Below are positions 17,742 to 27,036 of a stretch of DNA of 64,000 nucleotides, piece after piece. Origin of the DNA: Pseudogulbenkiania sp. MAI-1 (GTDB lineage Bacteria > Pseudomonadota > Gammaproteobacteria > Burkholderiales > Chromobacteriaceae); NCBI RefSeq assembly GCF_000527175.1, contig NZ_AZUR01000001.1:3014501-3078500 (forward strand), read 5' to 3'. Every line of letters starts with the position of its first letter. The first letter of the stretch is position 1. The notes under the pieces are model-generated. The model was not told the DNA's origin, made no database searches, and saw only the letters and a list, made by a program, of their open reading frames with translations. Position numbers and translations under genes: made by a program.

Positions 17742-19832
17742 ATGACCAAAACCGATACCTCGCTGCTGGCGCTGGGCCTCGCCCTCGCCCTCGCCGCCCC
17801 CGCCTATGCCAGCCCGAACGACACCGCCGAACTCGCCGTGGTCGAAGTCAGCGCCGACGCCCCGGCCGGCAACGACTACCAGCCCCGCAACAGCAGCGGC
17901 GCCACGCGCAGCCCGGCGCCGCTGATCGAGACGCCGCAGGCGCTCAACGTGGTGCCGCACCAGGTGCTGCAGGACCAGCAGGCCAGCTCGCTTGACGAGG
18001 CGCTCGCCAACGTCAGCGGCGTGACCCAGACCAACACCCTGGCCAACACCTGGGACAGCTTCATCCGGCGCGGCTTCGGCAGCCGTGCCGACGGCTCCAT
18101 CCTGCGCGACGGCGTACGCTCCACCCTGCCGCGCAACTTCAGCGCCACCACCGAGCAGGTGGAAGTGTTGAAAGGCCCGGCCTCGCTGCTGTACGGCATC
18201 CAGGAACCGGGCGGCATCATCAACGTCATCACCAAGAAGCCGCAATACCAGCAGGGCGGCAGCGTGACGCTGACCAGTTCCAGCTTCGGTGGCAGCAGCG
18301 GCAGTCTCGACCTGACCGGGCCGATCGGCGACAGCGGCCTGGCCTACCGCCTGATCGGCGAACTGGAAGAAACCGACTACTGGCGCAACTTCGGCACCAC
18401 CCGGCGCAAGCTGATCGCCCCGTCGCTGGCCTGGCGCGACGGCAGCACCCGCGCCCGCGTGGCCTACGAGTACCTCGATTATTCCGTCCCCTACGACCGC
18501 GGCACGGTGTTCAGCAACGGCCAGCCCATCGCCATCCCGCGCGAACGCCGCCTGGACGAGGCATGGAACGTGGCGCAAGGCATCGCGCAGAGCGTCACCG
18601 CCGAAGTCGAACACGACCTCAACGACAGCTGGCGCGCGCGCTTCAACGCCGGCTGGAACAACCACCGCTACAGCGACAACCAGGCGCGCCCGGTATCCTA
18701 CAACGCCAGCACCGGCATCCTCACACGCAGCGCCGACGGCAACCGCGCCTTCAACGACACCAACCTGCTCGCCTCGGCCAACCTGCTGGGCGACGTGAAC
18801 TGGCTGGGGATGCGCCACGAGCTGCTGTTCGGGGTGGACCTGGAGCAGAACCGCGAGAGCAAGGGCGACGCCCTGCGCGGCAGCTCCGTCGGCGGCTTCA
18901 ACGTGTTCGACCCGGACTACGGCCAACTCGCCTACCCGAGCAAGGTCAATGCCAAAAAGAGCGACGTGCGCAGCAAGGTCGAGACCGAGGCCGTGCTGGT
19001 GAAGGACTCGCTGCACCTGAACGAACAGTGGATCGCCGTCGGCGGCCTGCGCTACCAGCATTACCGCCAGAGCGGCGGCGCCGGGCGGCCCTACGTCATC
19101 ACCGACCAGGCCAGCGGCAACGAGGTGCTGCCACAGGCCGGCGTGGTATACCGGGTGACGCCTGCCGTGTCGCTGTACGCCAACTACAGCGAATCGTTCA
19201 AGCCCAATACTTCGGTCAACGAAGGCGGCCCGTTCGAGCCGGAACGCGGCGTGGTGCATGAAGGCGGGGTTAAGTTCGAAACCGGGCGCCTGTCGGCCAC
19301 CGCTGCGCTCTATCGCATCGACAAGCGCAACGTGCTGGTGACCGAGAACGACGTCTCACGCGCGGTCGGCAAGGTGCGCTCGCAGGGTATCGAGCTCGAC
19401 GTCAGCGGCAAGCTCACGCGCCAACTGAGCGCCATCGGCAGTTACGCCTATACCGACGCCGAGGTACGGGAAGACCAGGCCGCTTACGTCGGCAAGCAGT
19501 TGTTCAACGTCGCCCGCCACACCGCCTCGGCCTTCCTCGCCTACGACCTGACACCGGACAGCGACGGCAACCGCTGGCGCATCGGCGGCGGCGCGCGCTA
19601 CGTCGGCAAACGCCAGGGCGACGCGCTCAACAGCTTCGCGCTCGACGCCTACACCGTGGCCGACGCCTTCGTCGCCTGGCAGACCCGCTTGGGCGGCAAC
19701 AAGCTCGACGTCCAGCTCAACGTCAAGAACCTGTTCGACAAGACCTATTACACCTCGACCAGCGGCAGCAACCTGCAAGTCAACGTCGGCGAGCCGCGCG
19801 AAGTGGTGCTGCAGACCAAGCTGTCGTTCTGA
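17742..19832 (+). CDS. TonB-dependent siderophore receptor
   Basis: 696 aa. Signal peptide to about residue 24 (PAYAS), a TonB box region near AELAVVEVSA, the plug domain (TPQALNVVPHQVLQDQQASSLDEAL, VEVLKGPASLLYGIQEPGGIINVITKKP) and a beta-barrel ending REVVLQTKLSF with the terminal Phe used for outer-membrane insertion. The plug block places it with ferric hydroxamate-type receptors (FhuA/FoxA/FpvA group); the exact siderophore is unknown. The Fur box upstream and the divergent PepSY gene support iron-starvation control. Confidence 0.9.
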   Translation: MTKTDTSLLALGLALALAAPAYASPNDTAELAVVEVSADAPAGNDYQPRNSSGATRSPAPLIETPQALNVVPHQVLQDQQASSLDEALANVSGVTQTNTLANTWDSFIRRGFGSRADGSILRDGVRSTLPRNFSATTEQVEVLKGPASLLYGIQEPGGIINVITKKPQYQQGGSVTLTSSSFGGSSGSLDLTGPIGDSGLAYRLIGELEETDYWRNFGTTRRKLIAPSLAWRDGSTRARVAYEYLDYSVPYDRGTVFSNGQPIAIPRERRLDEAWNVAQGIAQSVTAEVEHDLNDSWRARFNAGWNNHRYSDNQARPVSYNASTGILTRSADGNRAFNDTNLLASANLLGDVNWLGMRHELLFGVDLEQNRESKGDALRGSSVGGFNVFDPDYGQLAYPSKVNAKKSDVRSKVETEAVLVKDSLHLNEQWIAVGGLRYQHYRQSGGAGRPYVITDQASGNEVLPQAGVVYRVTPAVSLYANYSESFKPNTSVNEGGPFEPERGVVHEGGVKFETGRLSATAALYRIDKRNVLVTENDVSRAVGKVRSQGIELDVSGKLTRQLSAIGSYAYTDAEVREDQAAYVGKQLFNVARHTASAFLAYDLTPDSDGNRWRIGGGARYVGKRQGDALNSFALDAYTVADAFVAWQTRLGGNKLDVQLNVKNLFDKTYYTSTSGSNLQVNVGEPREVVLQTKLSF

Positions 19833-19959
19833 CCAGCGGTAATTGTCGGCATCAACGGCGGCCTTCGCACCGCCGGAGATCCCGGCCGTCACGGCACAGG
19901 CATTGAAGCGGAGGCCACGAGCACGGATAATTAACCGTTTTGATGTGGACTCCGACAGC

Positions 19960-20658
19960 ATGCCCGTGATCACTCTCGTCGAACGGATCGACGCCCTTCT
20001 GCCCCAGACCCAGTGTGGCCAGTGCGGCCACGCCGGTTGCCGGCCGTATGCCGAGGCGCTGGCGGAAGGACGCGACCCGATCAACCGTTGCCCGCCGGGC
20101 GGCGAGGACGGCATCCGGGCGCTGGCGGAGTTGCTCGAACGGCCGGTCATCCCGTTCGCCGCCGACGGCCCGCAGCCCAAGCCGCGCGCGCTGGCCTTCA
20201 TCCGGGAAGACAGCTGTATCGGCTGTACCCTGTGCATCCAGGCCTGTCCGGTGGACGCCATCGTCGGCGCGGCCAAACAGATGCACACCGTCATCGCGGC
20301 CGAATGCACCGGCTGCGAACTGTGCGTCGCCCCCTGTCCGGTGGACTGCATCGATCTGGTGCCGGTGACCGACCCGGACGACGCAAAGCGCGAACAGGTG
20401 ATGGCGCGCGCCCAGCAGGCGCGCAAACGCTACGAACAACACCAGGCACGCAAGGCGCGCGACCAAGCCGAAAAGGCCCAACGGCTGGCCGAGCGCGCCG
20501 CCGTGGCGGCCCCGGCAGCGACTCCGGCCACCACCGGCACGGCCAGTTCGGCACCCCGGTCGTCCGCCGTCGACAAGAACGAACTGATCCGCAAGGCGAT
20601 GGAGCGCGCGGCCGCCATGCGTGCCGCCAAGGAAGAAGCCGACAAGGACAAGCAGTGA
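19960..20658 (+). CDS. rsxB: RnfB/RsxB-family iron-sulfur protein
   Basis: 232 aa from the ATG at 19960. An N-terminal 4Fe-4S domain (CGQCGHAGCRPY, then NRCPPGG) precedes two ferredoxin clusters (CIGCTLCIQACPVDA and CTGCELCVAPCPVDC) and an Ala/Lys/Arg-rich helical tail of about 80 residues. The N-terminal membrane helix of classical RnfB is absent, even if the upstream TTG at 19843 were used. No other rnf genes are present. It probably hands electrons to a redox partner; pairing with nth is common in this group. The stop overlaps the nth start. Confidence 0.8.
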   Translation: MPVITLVERIDALLPQTQCGQCGHAGCRPYAEALAEGRDPINRCPPGGEDGIRALAELLERPVIPFAADGPQPKPRALAFIREDSCIGCTLCIQACPVDAIVGAAKQMHTVIAAECTGCELCVAPCPVDCIDLVPVTDPDDAKREQVMARAQQARKRYEQHQARKARDQAEKAQRLAERAAVAAPAATPATTGTASSAPRSSAVDKNELIRKAMERAAAMRAAKEEADKDKQ

Positions 20659-21287
20659 ACGCCGCCAAACGCCGCGAAATTTTCCGCCGGCTGCGCGAAC
20701 TGAATCCGGAACCGCGTACCGAACTGGAATACAGCACGCCGTTCGAACTGCTGATCGCCGTGGTGCTGTCGGCCCAGGCCACCGATGTCGGCGTCAACAA
20801 GGCCACGCGCCTGTTGTTCCCCGTCGCCAACACCCCGGCCGCCCTGCTCGCGCTGGGCGAGGAAGGGCTCGCCGAGTACATCAAGACCATCGGTCTCTAC
20901 CGCACCAAGGCCAAGAACGTCATCGCCACCTGCCGTCTGCTGCTGGAAAAGCACGGCGGCGAGGTGCCGCAAACACGCGTGGAACTGGAAGCCTTGCCCG
21001 GCGTCGGCCGCAAGACCGCCAACGTGGTGCTGAACACTGCCTTCGGTCATGCCACCATGGCGGTCGACACCCACATCTTCCGCGTCGCCAACCGGACCAG
21101 GCTGGCCCCCGGCAAGGACGTGCGCGAGGTGGAAGACAAGCTGATGAAGGTGGTACCGGCCGAATACCTGGTCGACGCCCACCACTGGCTGATCCTGCAC
21201 GGCCGCTATATCTGCAAGGCTCGCCGCCCCGAATGCGAGCGCTGTCCCATCGTCGATCTCTGTGAATACCCAGCAAAAACGGTATGA
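20655..21287 (+). CDS. nth: Endonuclease III
   Basis: 210 aa from a GTG that overlaps the rnfB stop (GTGA). A DNA glycosylase/AP lyase removing oxidised pyrimidines. The helix-hairpin-helix is LEALPGVGRKTANVVLN with the catalytic Lys in VGRKTA and the catalytic Asp in MAVDTHIFRVANR. The C-terminal 4Fe-4S cluster is C-x6-C-x2-C-x5-C (CKARRPECERCPIVDLC). Translational coupling to rnfB hints that the ferredoxin-like protein may affect the Nth cluster, which is only an inference. Confidence 0.96.
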   Translation: MNAAKRREIFRRLRELNPEPRTELEYSTPFELLIAVVLSAQATDVGVNKATRLLFPVANTPAALLALGEEGLAEYIKTIGLYRTKAKNVIATCRLLLEKHGGEVPQTRVELEALPGVGRKTANVVLNTAFGHATMAVDTHIFRVANRTRLAPGKDVREVEDKLMKVVPAEYLVDAHHWLILHGRYICKARRPECERCPIVDLCEYPAKTV

Positions 21288-21393
21288 TGAAAGCGGGAGA
21301 GCGGACTCCAGAGGGCCGGCCGGCGGCGCCAATGCTTGAAAAAACGCCGGACCGACCCGAGCTCCACTCTGTCATAACCAGAAAGGATGTTCC

Positions 21394-22866
21394 GTGACTC
21401 CGTATTTCCGCACCATTGCCAGCGCCGCCCTGGCGGTGACGCTGCTAGCTGGCTGCGACAAGATCGAGCGCCTGTTCAAAGGCGACAACCCCAGCGTCGC
21501 CATTCCGGCCCAGAACGACGGGCGGGTGGCCATGCTGTTGCCCGATTTCACCCAACTGGTGGAACGCGACGGCCCGGCCGTGGTGAACATCCAGGCCACC
21601 AAGCTCGAAACGGCCACCAGTCAGAACGAACTGCCGTTCCCGATCCCCGAGGACGACCCGCTCTACGACTTCTTCCGCCGCTTCATGCCGAACCAGCCGC
21701 CGCAGGAGCAGGCGCCGAGCGAAAGCGTCTCGTACGGCTCCGGCTTCATCATCAGCGACGACGGCTACATCCTGACCAACGCCCACGTCGTGGCCAGCGG
21801 CTCGCAGATCAAGGTCATGATGACCGACAAGCGCGAGCTGAAGGCCAAGCTGGTCGGCCTCGACAAGCGCACCGACGTGGCGGTGCTGAAGGTCGACGCC
21901 GCCGGCCTGCCGGTGGCCAAGATCGGCGACCCGGCCAAGCTCAAGGTCGGCGAGTGGGTTGCCGCCATCGGCGCCCCGTTCGGCTTCGACAACACCGTCA
22001 CCGCCGGCATCGTCTCGGCCAAGGGGCGCAGTCTGCCGGACGAGAATTACGTACCGTTCATCCAGACCGACGTGGCGATCAACCCGGGCAACTCCGGCGG
22101 TCCGCTGTTCAACCTGCGCGGCGAGGTGGTCGGCATCAATTCGCAGATTTACAGCCGCTCCGGCGGCTTCATGGGCATCTCCTTTGCCATTCCGATCGAC
22201 ATCGCCGTCAACGTGGCCGAGCAGATCAAGGCCAAGGGCAAGGTCAGCCGTGGCCAATTGGGCGTGCACATCCAGGAAGTCAGCCAGGAACTGGCGCAGT
22301 CCTTCGGCCTGAAGCAGCCAAACGGTGCGCTGGTGGTACGGATCGAGCCGAATGGCCCGGCGGCCAAGGCCGGGCTGCAGGTCGGCGACATCATCCTGCA
22401 CCTGAACGGCAAGCTGGTGGAAAACTCCAAGGACCTGCCGATCCTGGTCGGCGGCCTGCAGCCGGGCGCCAAGATCAAGCTCGGCGTGTGGCGCAAGGGG
22501 ACGGAAAAGGATGTCTCGGTGGTGCTGGGCGAACTGGCCAGCGACGTCGCGACACCGCAGCAATCGCAACAGCCGGAGCCGGCCCCGCAGAGCTTTCAGT
22601 TCAACAAGCTGGGCTTGACGCTGACCGAGCTGACCGCCGCCCAGAAGAGCGAACTGGGCCTGCCTGGCGGCCTCTTGATCCAGAAAGCCCAGGGGCCGGC
22701 GGCACGCGCCGGGCTGCTGCACGGCGACATCATCATCGGCCTGAACCAGAGCCAGGTGCTCGACGTGAAAGGCTTCGAACGGGCGCTGGCCAACGCCGGG
22801 GGCAACATCGCCCTCCTGGTACGGCGGCAGGACAACACCTTGTTCGTACCGCTGCGCCTCGAATGA
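21394..22866 (+). CDS. Do-family periplasmic serine protease (DegP/MucD type)
   Basis: 490 aa from a GTG start. The signal sequence ends LLAG-Cys21, a lipobox, so it may be membrane-anchored. Catalytic triad: His131 (TNAHVV), Asp161 (TDVAVLKVD), Ser234 (NPGNSGGPL). Two PDZ domains follow (about 270-365 and 395-488; the second begins after a Gln/Pro linker). It degrades or refolds misfolded envelope proteins. The gene has its own terminator downstream and 106 bases of upstream space after nth. Confidence 0.92.
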   Translation: MTPYFRTIASAALAVTLLAGCDKIERLFKGDNPSVAIPAQNDGRVAMLLPDFTQLVERDGPAVVNIQATKLETATSQNELPFPIPEDDPLYDFFRRFMPNQPPQEQAPSESVSYGSGFIISDDGYILTNAHVVASGSQIKVMMTDKRELKAKLVGLDKRTDVAVLKVDAAGLPVAKIGDPAKLKVGEWVAAIGAPFGFDNTVTAGIVSAKGRSLPDENYVPFIQTDVAINPGNSGGPLFNLRGEVVGINSQIYSRSGGFMGISFAIPIDIAVNVAEQIKAKGKVSRGQLGVHIQEVSQELAQSFGLKQPNGALVVRIEPNGPAAKAGLQVGDIILHLNGKLVENSKDLPILVGGLQPGAKIKLGVWRKGTEKDVSVVLGELASDVATPQQSQQPEPAPQSFQFNKLGLTLTELTAAQKSELGLPGGLLIQKAQGPAARAGLLHGDIIIGLNQSQVLDVKGFERALANAGGNIALLVRRQDNTLFVPLRLE

Positions 22867-22872
22867 TCCACG

Positions 22873-22897
22873 ACCGCCCCCAGGGGCGGTTTCTTTT
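22873..22897 (+). terminator. Terminator of the Do-family protease gene
   Basis: ACCGCCCCCAGGGGCGGT hairpin followed by TTCTTTTT, a few bases after the stop codon. Confidence 0.85.
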
Positions 22898-22985
22898 TGC
22901 CTGTCCTTCCTTCACGGCCACGGAGAAACCGGCCCGAACGACCAGGCCCGGAAAACGACACATCAACACACGACAAGGAGAAATC

Positions 22986-23465
22986 ATGGACTTTCTGACC
23001 ACCGACCTGAGCGACGCACACGAAGCCGAGGTGCGCGTGCTCGAGCCGATGTTCAAGCGTTTCGGCGCCCACCCGCGCTTCCAGGGACCGATCGAAACGC
23101 TCAAGGTGTTCGAGGACAATACCCTGGTACGCGAAGTGCTGACGGAACCGGGCAATGGCCGGGTGCTGGTGGTCGACGGCGGCGGCTCGCGCCGTTGCGC
23201 GCTGGTCGGCGACCAGATCGGCGAACTGGCGGTGAAAAACGGCTGGGCTGGCATCGTGGTGTACGGCTGCATCCGCGACTCGGTCGCGCTCGACGCGCTG
23301 CCGCTGGGCATCCGCGCCCTGGACACCCACCCGAGAAAGTCGGTCAAGCGCGGCGAGGGCCAGCGCGGCCTGACCATCACTTTCGGCGGTGTCAGCATGA
23401 GCCCCGGCGACTGGCTCTACGCCGACGAGGACGGCGTGCTGCTGGCCGATCGCGCACTGATCTGA
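22986..23465 (+). CDS. rraA: Ribonuclease E activity regulator RraA
   Basis: 159 aa, the normal length. RraA-type fold with VLVVDGGGSRRCALVGDQIGELAVKNGWAGIVVYGCIRDS as the signature stretch. E. coli RraA binds RNase E and inhibits mRNA decay; many homologues also have aldolase-like activity, which fits the conserved GDQ...RD residues. ACAAGGAG precedes the ATG. The gene is monocistronic between two hairpins. Confidence 0.93.
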   Translation: MDFLTTDLSDAHEAEVRVLEPMFKRFGAHPRFQGPIETLKVFEDNTLVREVLTEPGNGRVLVVDGGGSRRCALVGDQIGELAVKNGWAGIVVYGCIRDSVALDALPLGIRALDTHPRKSVKRGEGQRGLTITFGGVSMSPGDWLYADEDGVLLADRALI

Positions 23466-23486
23466 TCCCTCGCCCCCAAAATGGCT

Positions 23487-23515
23487 ATGGCCAACCTTTG
23501 CAGGCTGGCCATGGC
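23487..23515. terminator. Bidirectional hairpin between rraA and the GFA gene
   Basis: ATGGCCA and TGGCCAT form perfect arms around a 12-base loop in the short gap between two converging genes. There is no T-run, so termination is probable but not proven. Confidence 0.4.
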
Positions 23516-23526
23516 GTTGGCAACCT

Positions 23527-23937
23527 TCATTTGCCGGCCTTGGCCCGGGCGTATTGCGGCAACGCCGCCCACGCCTCCGGTTCGACCCACGGCACGTGCT
23601 CCTGCCACCAGGTATGGTGCTCAGGCGTGACGAGTTCGGGCTGATCCAGCGTGGCCAGGGTGATGTCGACGCTATGCGGGTCGGCCTCATGGCGGTAAGT
23701 CAGCGTCGTTCCGCAATGCGGGCAGAAACCGCGCTCCACCGAGCACGACGAGTGGTAATGCATCAAGGGCTCGCCATGCCACTCCACTTCGCAATCGCGC
23801 ACCGTGAACCACGTCACGAACAGCGCCCCGCTCGCCTTGCGGCAGCTATGACAGTGGCAGTGCGTGACAAAGCTAGGCTCCCCATACACGCAATAGTAAA
23901 TGGCCCCACACAGGCAACTGCCTCTCAAATGCGGCAT
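23527..23937 (-). CDS. GFA-family zinc protein
   Basis: 136 aa with the Gfa/CENP-V fold. Zinc-binding cysteines occur as GSCLCGAI near the N-terminus, HCHCHSCRKASGALF in the first third, and FCPHCGTTL in the middle. Family names refer to glutathione-dependent formaldehyde activation, but for most bacterial members the substrate is unknown and formaldehyde chemistry is doubtful. It stands alone, convergent with rraA. Confidence 0.85.
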   Translation of the reverse strand: MPHLRGSCLCGAIYYCVYGEPSFVTHCHCHSCRKASGALFVTWFTVRDCEVEWHGEPLMHYHSSCSVERGFCPHCGTTLTYRHEADPHSVDITLATLDQPELVTPEHHTWWQEHVPWVEPEAWAALPQYARAKAGK

Positions 23938-24250
23938 GCGAGCCCTCCCGTTGAGGCATCAAAGCAGGACGATGATCCTGCGCGCAACCGACAACACCCC
24001 ACCATGTCACTATGGCACCCTGTCGGGAAATTTCAAATCGGCTGCTTGGCGTTTAATTCCAAGAAAATACCCGGAACGCGCAAGCGAAGCCCTCCTGGAC
24101 AGGTTTTGGCGAAACGAAAACGCAATCTGCCAGACGGAGTGCTGATAGCAAGGGTACGGCCACGCGGGCCCACGACGCCAGACGGGGTTTATTGGCGCCC
24201 CAAATGCAAAAGCGGACCGAAGTCCGCTTTTGTCATGGCACCGGCCCTGC
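23938..24250. other. Intergenic region before the pan operon end, no gene seen
   Basis: 313 bases with no frame that looks coding on either strand. Near its right end lies the terminator serving panD. The rest shows no repeat or hairpin that stands out. Confidence 0.5.
24207..24232 (-). terminator. Terminator of the pcnB-panD operon
   Basis: On the minus strand AAAAGCGGAC-TTCG-GTCCGCTTTT: a perfect stem with a stable TTCG tetraloop and a T-run, located 19 bases after the panD stop. The A/T-flanked stem would also work in the plus direction. Confidence 0.9.
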
Positions 24251-24631
24251 TCAGGCGGGCTGAACCGGGGTCGAGCCGGCCAGTTCGGTGATGCGGTTGC
24301 TGCCGTCCACGAACACCAGCTTCGGCGCATGATCCTTCAGCTCGGCATCGTCGTAGACCGCGAACGAGGCGATGATCAGCAGGTCCCCCGGCGCCGCGCG
24401 GCGCGCGGCCGAACCGTTGACCGAAATCACCCCCGAACCGCGCTCGGCCTTGATGGCGTAGGTGGCGAAGCGCTCGCCGTTGGTGACGTTCCAGATCTGC
24501 ACTTCCTCGTATTCGCGGATGTCCGCCGCCTCGAGCAGGTTCTCGTCAATGGCGCACGAGCCGATGTAATGCAGTTCGGCGTGGGTGGTGGTCACGCGGT
24601 GGAGCTTCGATTTCAACATGCTGCGCTGCAT
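24251..24631 (-). CDS. panD: Aspartate 1-decarboxylase
   Basis: 126 aa. A pyruvoyl enzyme that makes beta-alanine from aspartate for pantothenate. The self-cleavage site is Gly24-Ser25 in HYIGSCAID; the catalytic Lys and Tyr regions (MLKSKLHRVTTT, NGERFATYAI) are normal. I start at MQRSMLKSKLHRV; seven more in-frame codons upstream exist. It is the last gene of the operon, 32 bases after panC. Confidence 0.95.
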   Translation of the reverse strand: MQRSMLKSKLHRVTTTHAELHYIGSCAIDENLLEAADIREYEEVQIWNVTNGERFATYAIKAERGSGVISVNGSAARRAAPGDLLIIASFAVYDDAELKDHAPKLVFVDGSNRITELAGSTPVQPA

Positions 24632-24663
24632 AATTCCATTCCTTGCTAGCAATGACGCCGCGC

Positions 24664-25497
24664 TCAGCGCAGCACTTCCACATTATCGATCAGGCGGGTC
24701 TTGCCCAGGCGCGCCGCGGCCAACACCACCAGCCGCTTCTCGCCGGCATGGGCGATTTCCAGCGTGTCGGCCTGGCGCACTTCGACGTAGTCGACGCGCC
24801 AGCCATGCGCCTCGAGGTCCTGCCGCGCCGCCGTCTCCAGGCTGGCATAGTCCTGCTCGCCGGCCAGCAGGCGCTCGCGGATCGCAGCCAAGTGGCGGTA
24901 CAGGCGCGGCGCCTCGGCGCGCTCCTCGGGGCTCAGATAACCGTTGCGCGACGACAACGCCAAACCATCCTCGGCGCGGCCGGTATCGACCGGCACGATC
25001 TCGACCGGCTGGTTGAGGTCGTCGACCATGGCCTTGATCACGTGCAGCTGCTGGTAATCCTTCTTGCCGAAACAGGCCAGGTCGGGCTGCACGATGTTGA
25101 ACAGCTTGGTCACCACCGTGGCCACGCCGCGGAAGTGGCCAGGGCGGAAGGCACCGCACAGCTCGTTCTGGATATGCGGCGGCTCGACGTTGAAATCCTG
25201 GCGGATGCGCGGATACAGCTCCTGCTCGTTCGGGAAGAACAGCACGTCGACACCGGCGTCGCACAGCTTGGCACAGTCGGCGTCGAAGGTGCGCGGATAC
25301 GCATCGAAATCCTCGCCCTGACCGAACTGCAGGCGGTTGACGAAAATGCTGACCACCACCTTGCCGGCGCGCCGGCGCGCCTCCTTCACCAGCGCCAGAT
25401 GGCCCTCGTGCAGATTGCCCATGGTGGGCACGAACGCCACCGTGCCGGCCTGGCGACGCCAGGCACGCAGCTCGGCGATGCTACGGATGACTTCCAT
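24664..25497 (-). CDS. panC: Pantothenate synthetase
   Basis: 277 aa. Joins pantoate and beta-alanine using ATP. Nucleotidyltransferase motifs are present: the HIGH-type PTMGNLHEGHLALV, the pantoate-binding FVNRLQFGQGEDF, FGKKDYQQL, and the KMSKS-like LALSSRNGYLS. The start at 25497 (MEVIRSIAEL) matches the family; panB stops 14 bases upstream, so translation is probably coupled. Confidence 0.96.
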   Translation of the reverse strand: MEVIRSIAELRAWRRQAGTVAFVPTMGNLHEGHLALVKEARRRAGKVVVSIFVNRLQFGQGEDFDAYPRTFDADCAKLCDAGVDVLFFPNEQELYPRIRQDFNVEPPHIQNELCGAFRPGHFRGVATVVTKLFNIVQPDLACFGKKDYQQLHVIKAMVDDLNQPVEIVPVDTGRAEDGLALSSRNGYLSPEERAEAPRLYRHLAAIRERLLAGEQDYASLETAARQDLEAHGWRVDYVEVRQADTLEIAHAGEKRLVVLAAARLGKTRLIDNVEVLR

Positions 25498-25511
25498 CTT
25501 CTTCTTACACC

Positions 25512-26303
25512 TCAGAAGCAATGCTCTTCGGCCGGGAACGTGCGCTCCTTGACGGCGGCCACGTAACTCGCCACCGCCGCCTGGATGCTGTCGGCACCGG
25601 CCATGAAATTCTTGACGAAACGGGCTTTGCGCCCCGGGTAAACACCGAGGATATCATGCAGCACCAGCACCTGCCCGGAAACATCCACCCCGGCGCCGAT
25701 GCCGATGGTCGGCACGGCGATGCTCTCGCTCACGCGCCTGGCCAGGGCCGCCGGCACGCACTCCATCAGCACCAGGCTGGCACCGGCCTCGGCCAGGGCC
25801 GAGGCGTCGCGCAGGATGCGCTCGGCATCGCTCTCGCTCTTGCCCTGCACCCGGTAGCCGCCGAAGCTGTTGACGAACTGCGGCGTCAGGCCGATGTGCG
25901 AGCACACCGGAATGCCGCGCTCGACCAGGAAACGGGTGGTTTCCGCCATGAACGCGCCGCCTTCCACCTTGACCATGTGCGCGCCGGCCTGCATCAGCCG
26001 GGCCGCGTTGGCGAAGGCCTGCTGCGGGCTCTCCTGATAGCTGCCGAACGGCATGTCAGCCAGTACCAGCGCCTTCTTGGCGCCGCGCGCCACACAGCGG
26101 GTGTGGTACTCCATCTGCTCCATGGTCACCGGCAGCGTCGAATCTTCCCCTTGAACGACCATGCCGAGCGAGTCGCCTACCAGCAACACTTCGACCCCGG
26201 CTTCGTCCAGCAGCGTGGCGAAGCTCGTGTCGTAACAGGTGAGCATGCTGATCTTCTGGCCTTCGGCGGCCATCTTGTACAGGGTATTGACGTTGATTTT
26301 CAC
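25512..26303 (-). CDS. panB: Ketopantoate hydroxymethyltransferase
   Basis: 263 aa, exactly the usual length, if translation starts at the GTG at 26303 (MKINVNTLYKM after initiation). Uses 5,10-methylene-THF to hydroxymethylate alpha-ketoisovalerate. Conserved blocks: LTCYDTSFATLLDEAGVEVLLVGDSLGMVVQG, DMPFGSY, KVEGG, and the catalytic Glu region SHIGLTPQ. The ATG-started frame further upstream (26468) contains non-homologous sequence overlapping the kinase gene and is not used here. Confidence 0.95.
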   Translation of the reverse strand: MKINVNTLYKMAAEGQKISMLTCYDTSFATLLDEAGVEVLLVGDSLGMVVQGEDSTLPVTMEQMEYHTRCVARGAKKALVLADMPFGSYQESPQQAFANAARLMQAGAHMVKVEGGAFMAETTRFLVERGIPVCSHIGLTPQFVNSFGGYRVQGKSESDAERILRDASALAEAGASLVLMECVPAALARRVSESIAVPTIGIGAGVDVSGQVLVLHDILGVYPGRKARFVKNFMAGADSIQAAVASYVAAVKERTFPAEEHCF

Positions 26304-26382
26304 TGTCCTCTTCCTCGTGGCATGGGAAAACAGCCGCCGGCGTGCGCAGCTTGTGGCCGCCCCGCCCGACTGTTCGAGACGA

Positions 26383-27021
26383 TCAGACGCTCTTGTTGAA
26401 ATAGCTGCGCTGACCGCGCATCTCGCTGATGCAGCGCAACAATAGCTCGAAATCGTCGCTGCCATCAACCAAGTTGAGGTGGTCGGTATTGACGATCAGC
26501 AGGGGAGCGGCGTCGTAGCCATGGAAAAACTCGCTGTAGGCGGCATGCACGCGCCTGAGGTAGCCCTCCGGGAAGGCCGGCGACTCGGTCTCTTTGGCGC
26601 GATTGGCCACGCGCGACAGCAGCACGTCTTCCGACGCCTGCAGGTAGATCACCAGGTCGGGAACGGGAAACGCCGGCAGCAGGCTGCCGGTGAGGCGCTG
26701 GTAGAGCGCGAACTCCTGCTCGTCGAGGTTGACGCGGGCGAACAGGGCGTCCTTCTCGAACAGGAAATCGGACACCAGCGGCGCGGTACGCAAGGGACCG
26801 TCCTGCATCTCGGCGGCGAGATCGGCGCGCTGCAGCAGGAACGACAGCTGGGTCGCCAGCCCGTGCTGCTGCGGATTGCGGTAAAAGCGCGTGAGAAAAG
26901 GGTTGGCGGCCGGGTCTTCGGCCAGCAGCGACACGCCCCAGTAATTCGCCAGACGGCGCGCCAGCGCCGACTTGCCGGCACCGATCGGGCCTTCCACTAC
27001 CACGTAACGCAATTGGCTCAT
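26383..27021 (-). CDS. Deoxynucleoside kinase
   Basis: 212 aa of the dNK/dGK fold. P-loop GPIGAGKSAL at 11-20; substrate-binding EDPAANPFLTRFY; a lid-like arginine cluster VANRAKETE; C-terminal LIVNTDHLN. It phosphorylates a deoxynucleoside, probably deoxyadenosine or deoxyguanosine. In several betaproteobacteria this gene sits between folK and panB, as here (15 bases after folK, 79 before panB). The substrate cannot be decided from sequence. Confidence 0.85.
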   Translation of the reverse strand: MSQLRYVVVEGPIGAGKSALARRLANYWGVSLLAEDPAANPFLTRFYRNPQQHGLATQLSFLLQRADLAAEMQDGPLRTAPLVSDFLFEKDALFARVNLDEQEFALYQRLTGSLLPAFPVPDLVIYLQASEDVLLSRVANRAKETESPAFPEGYLRRVHAAYSEFFHGYDAAPLLIVNTDHLNLVDGSDDFELLLRCISEMRGQRSYFNKSV

Positions 27022-27036
27022 GCCAGATCCCTCCGT

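Noticed and set aside
17619..19259. 546-codon minus-strand frame
   Set aside because: Antisense shadow of the TonB receptor.
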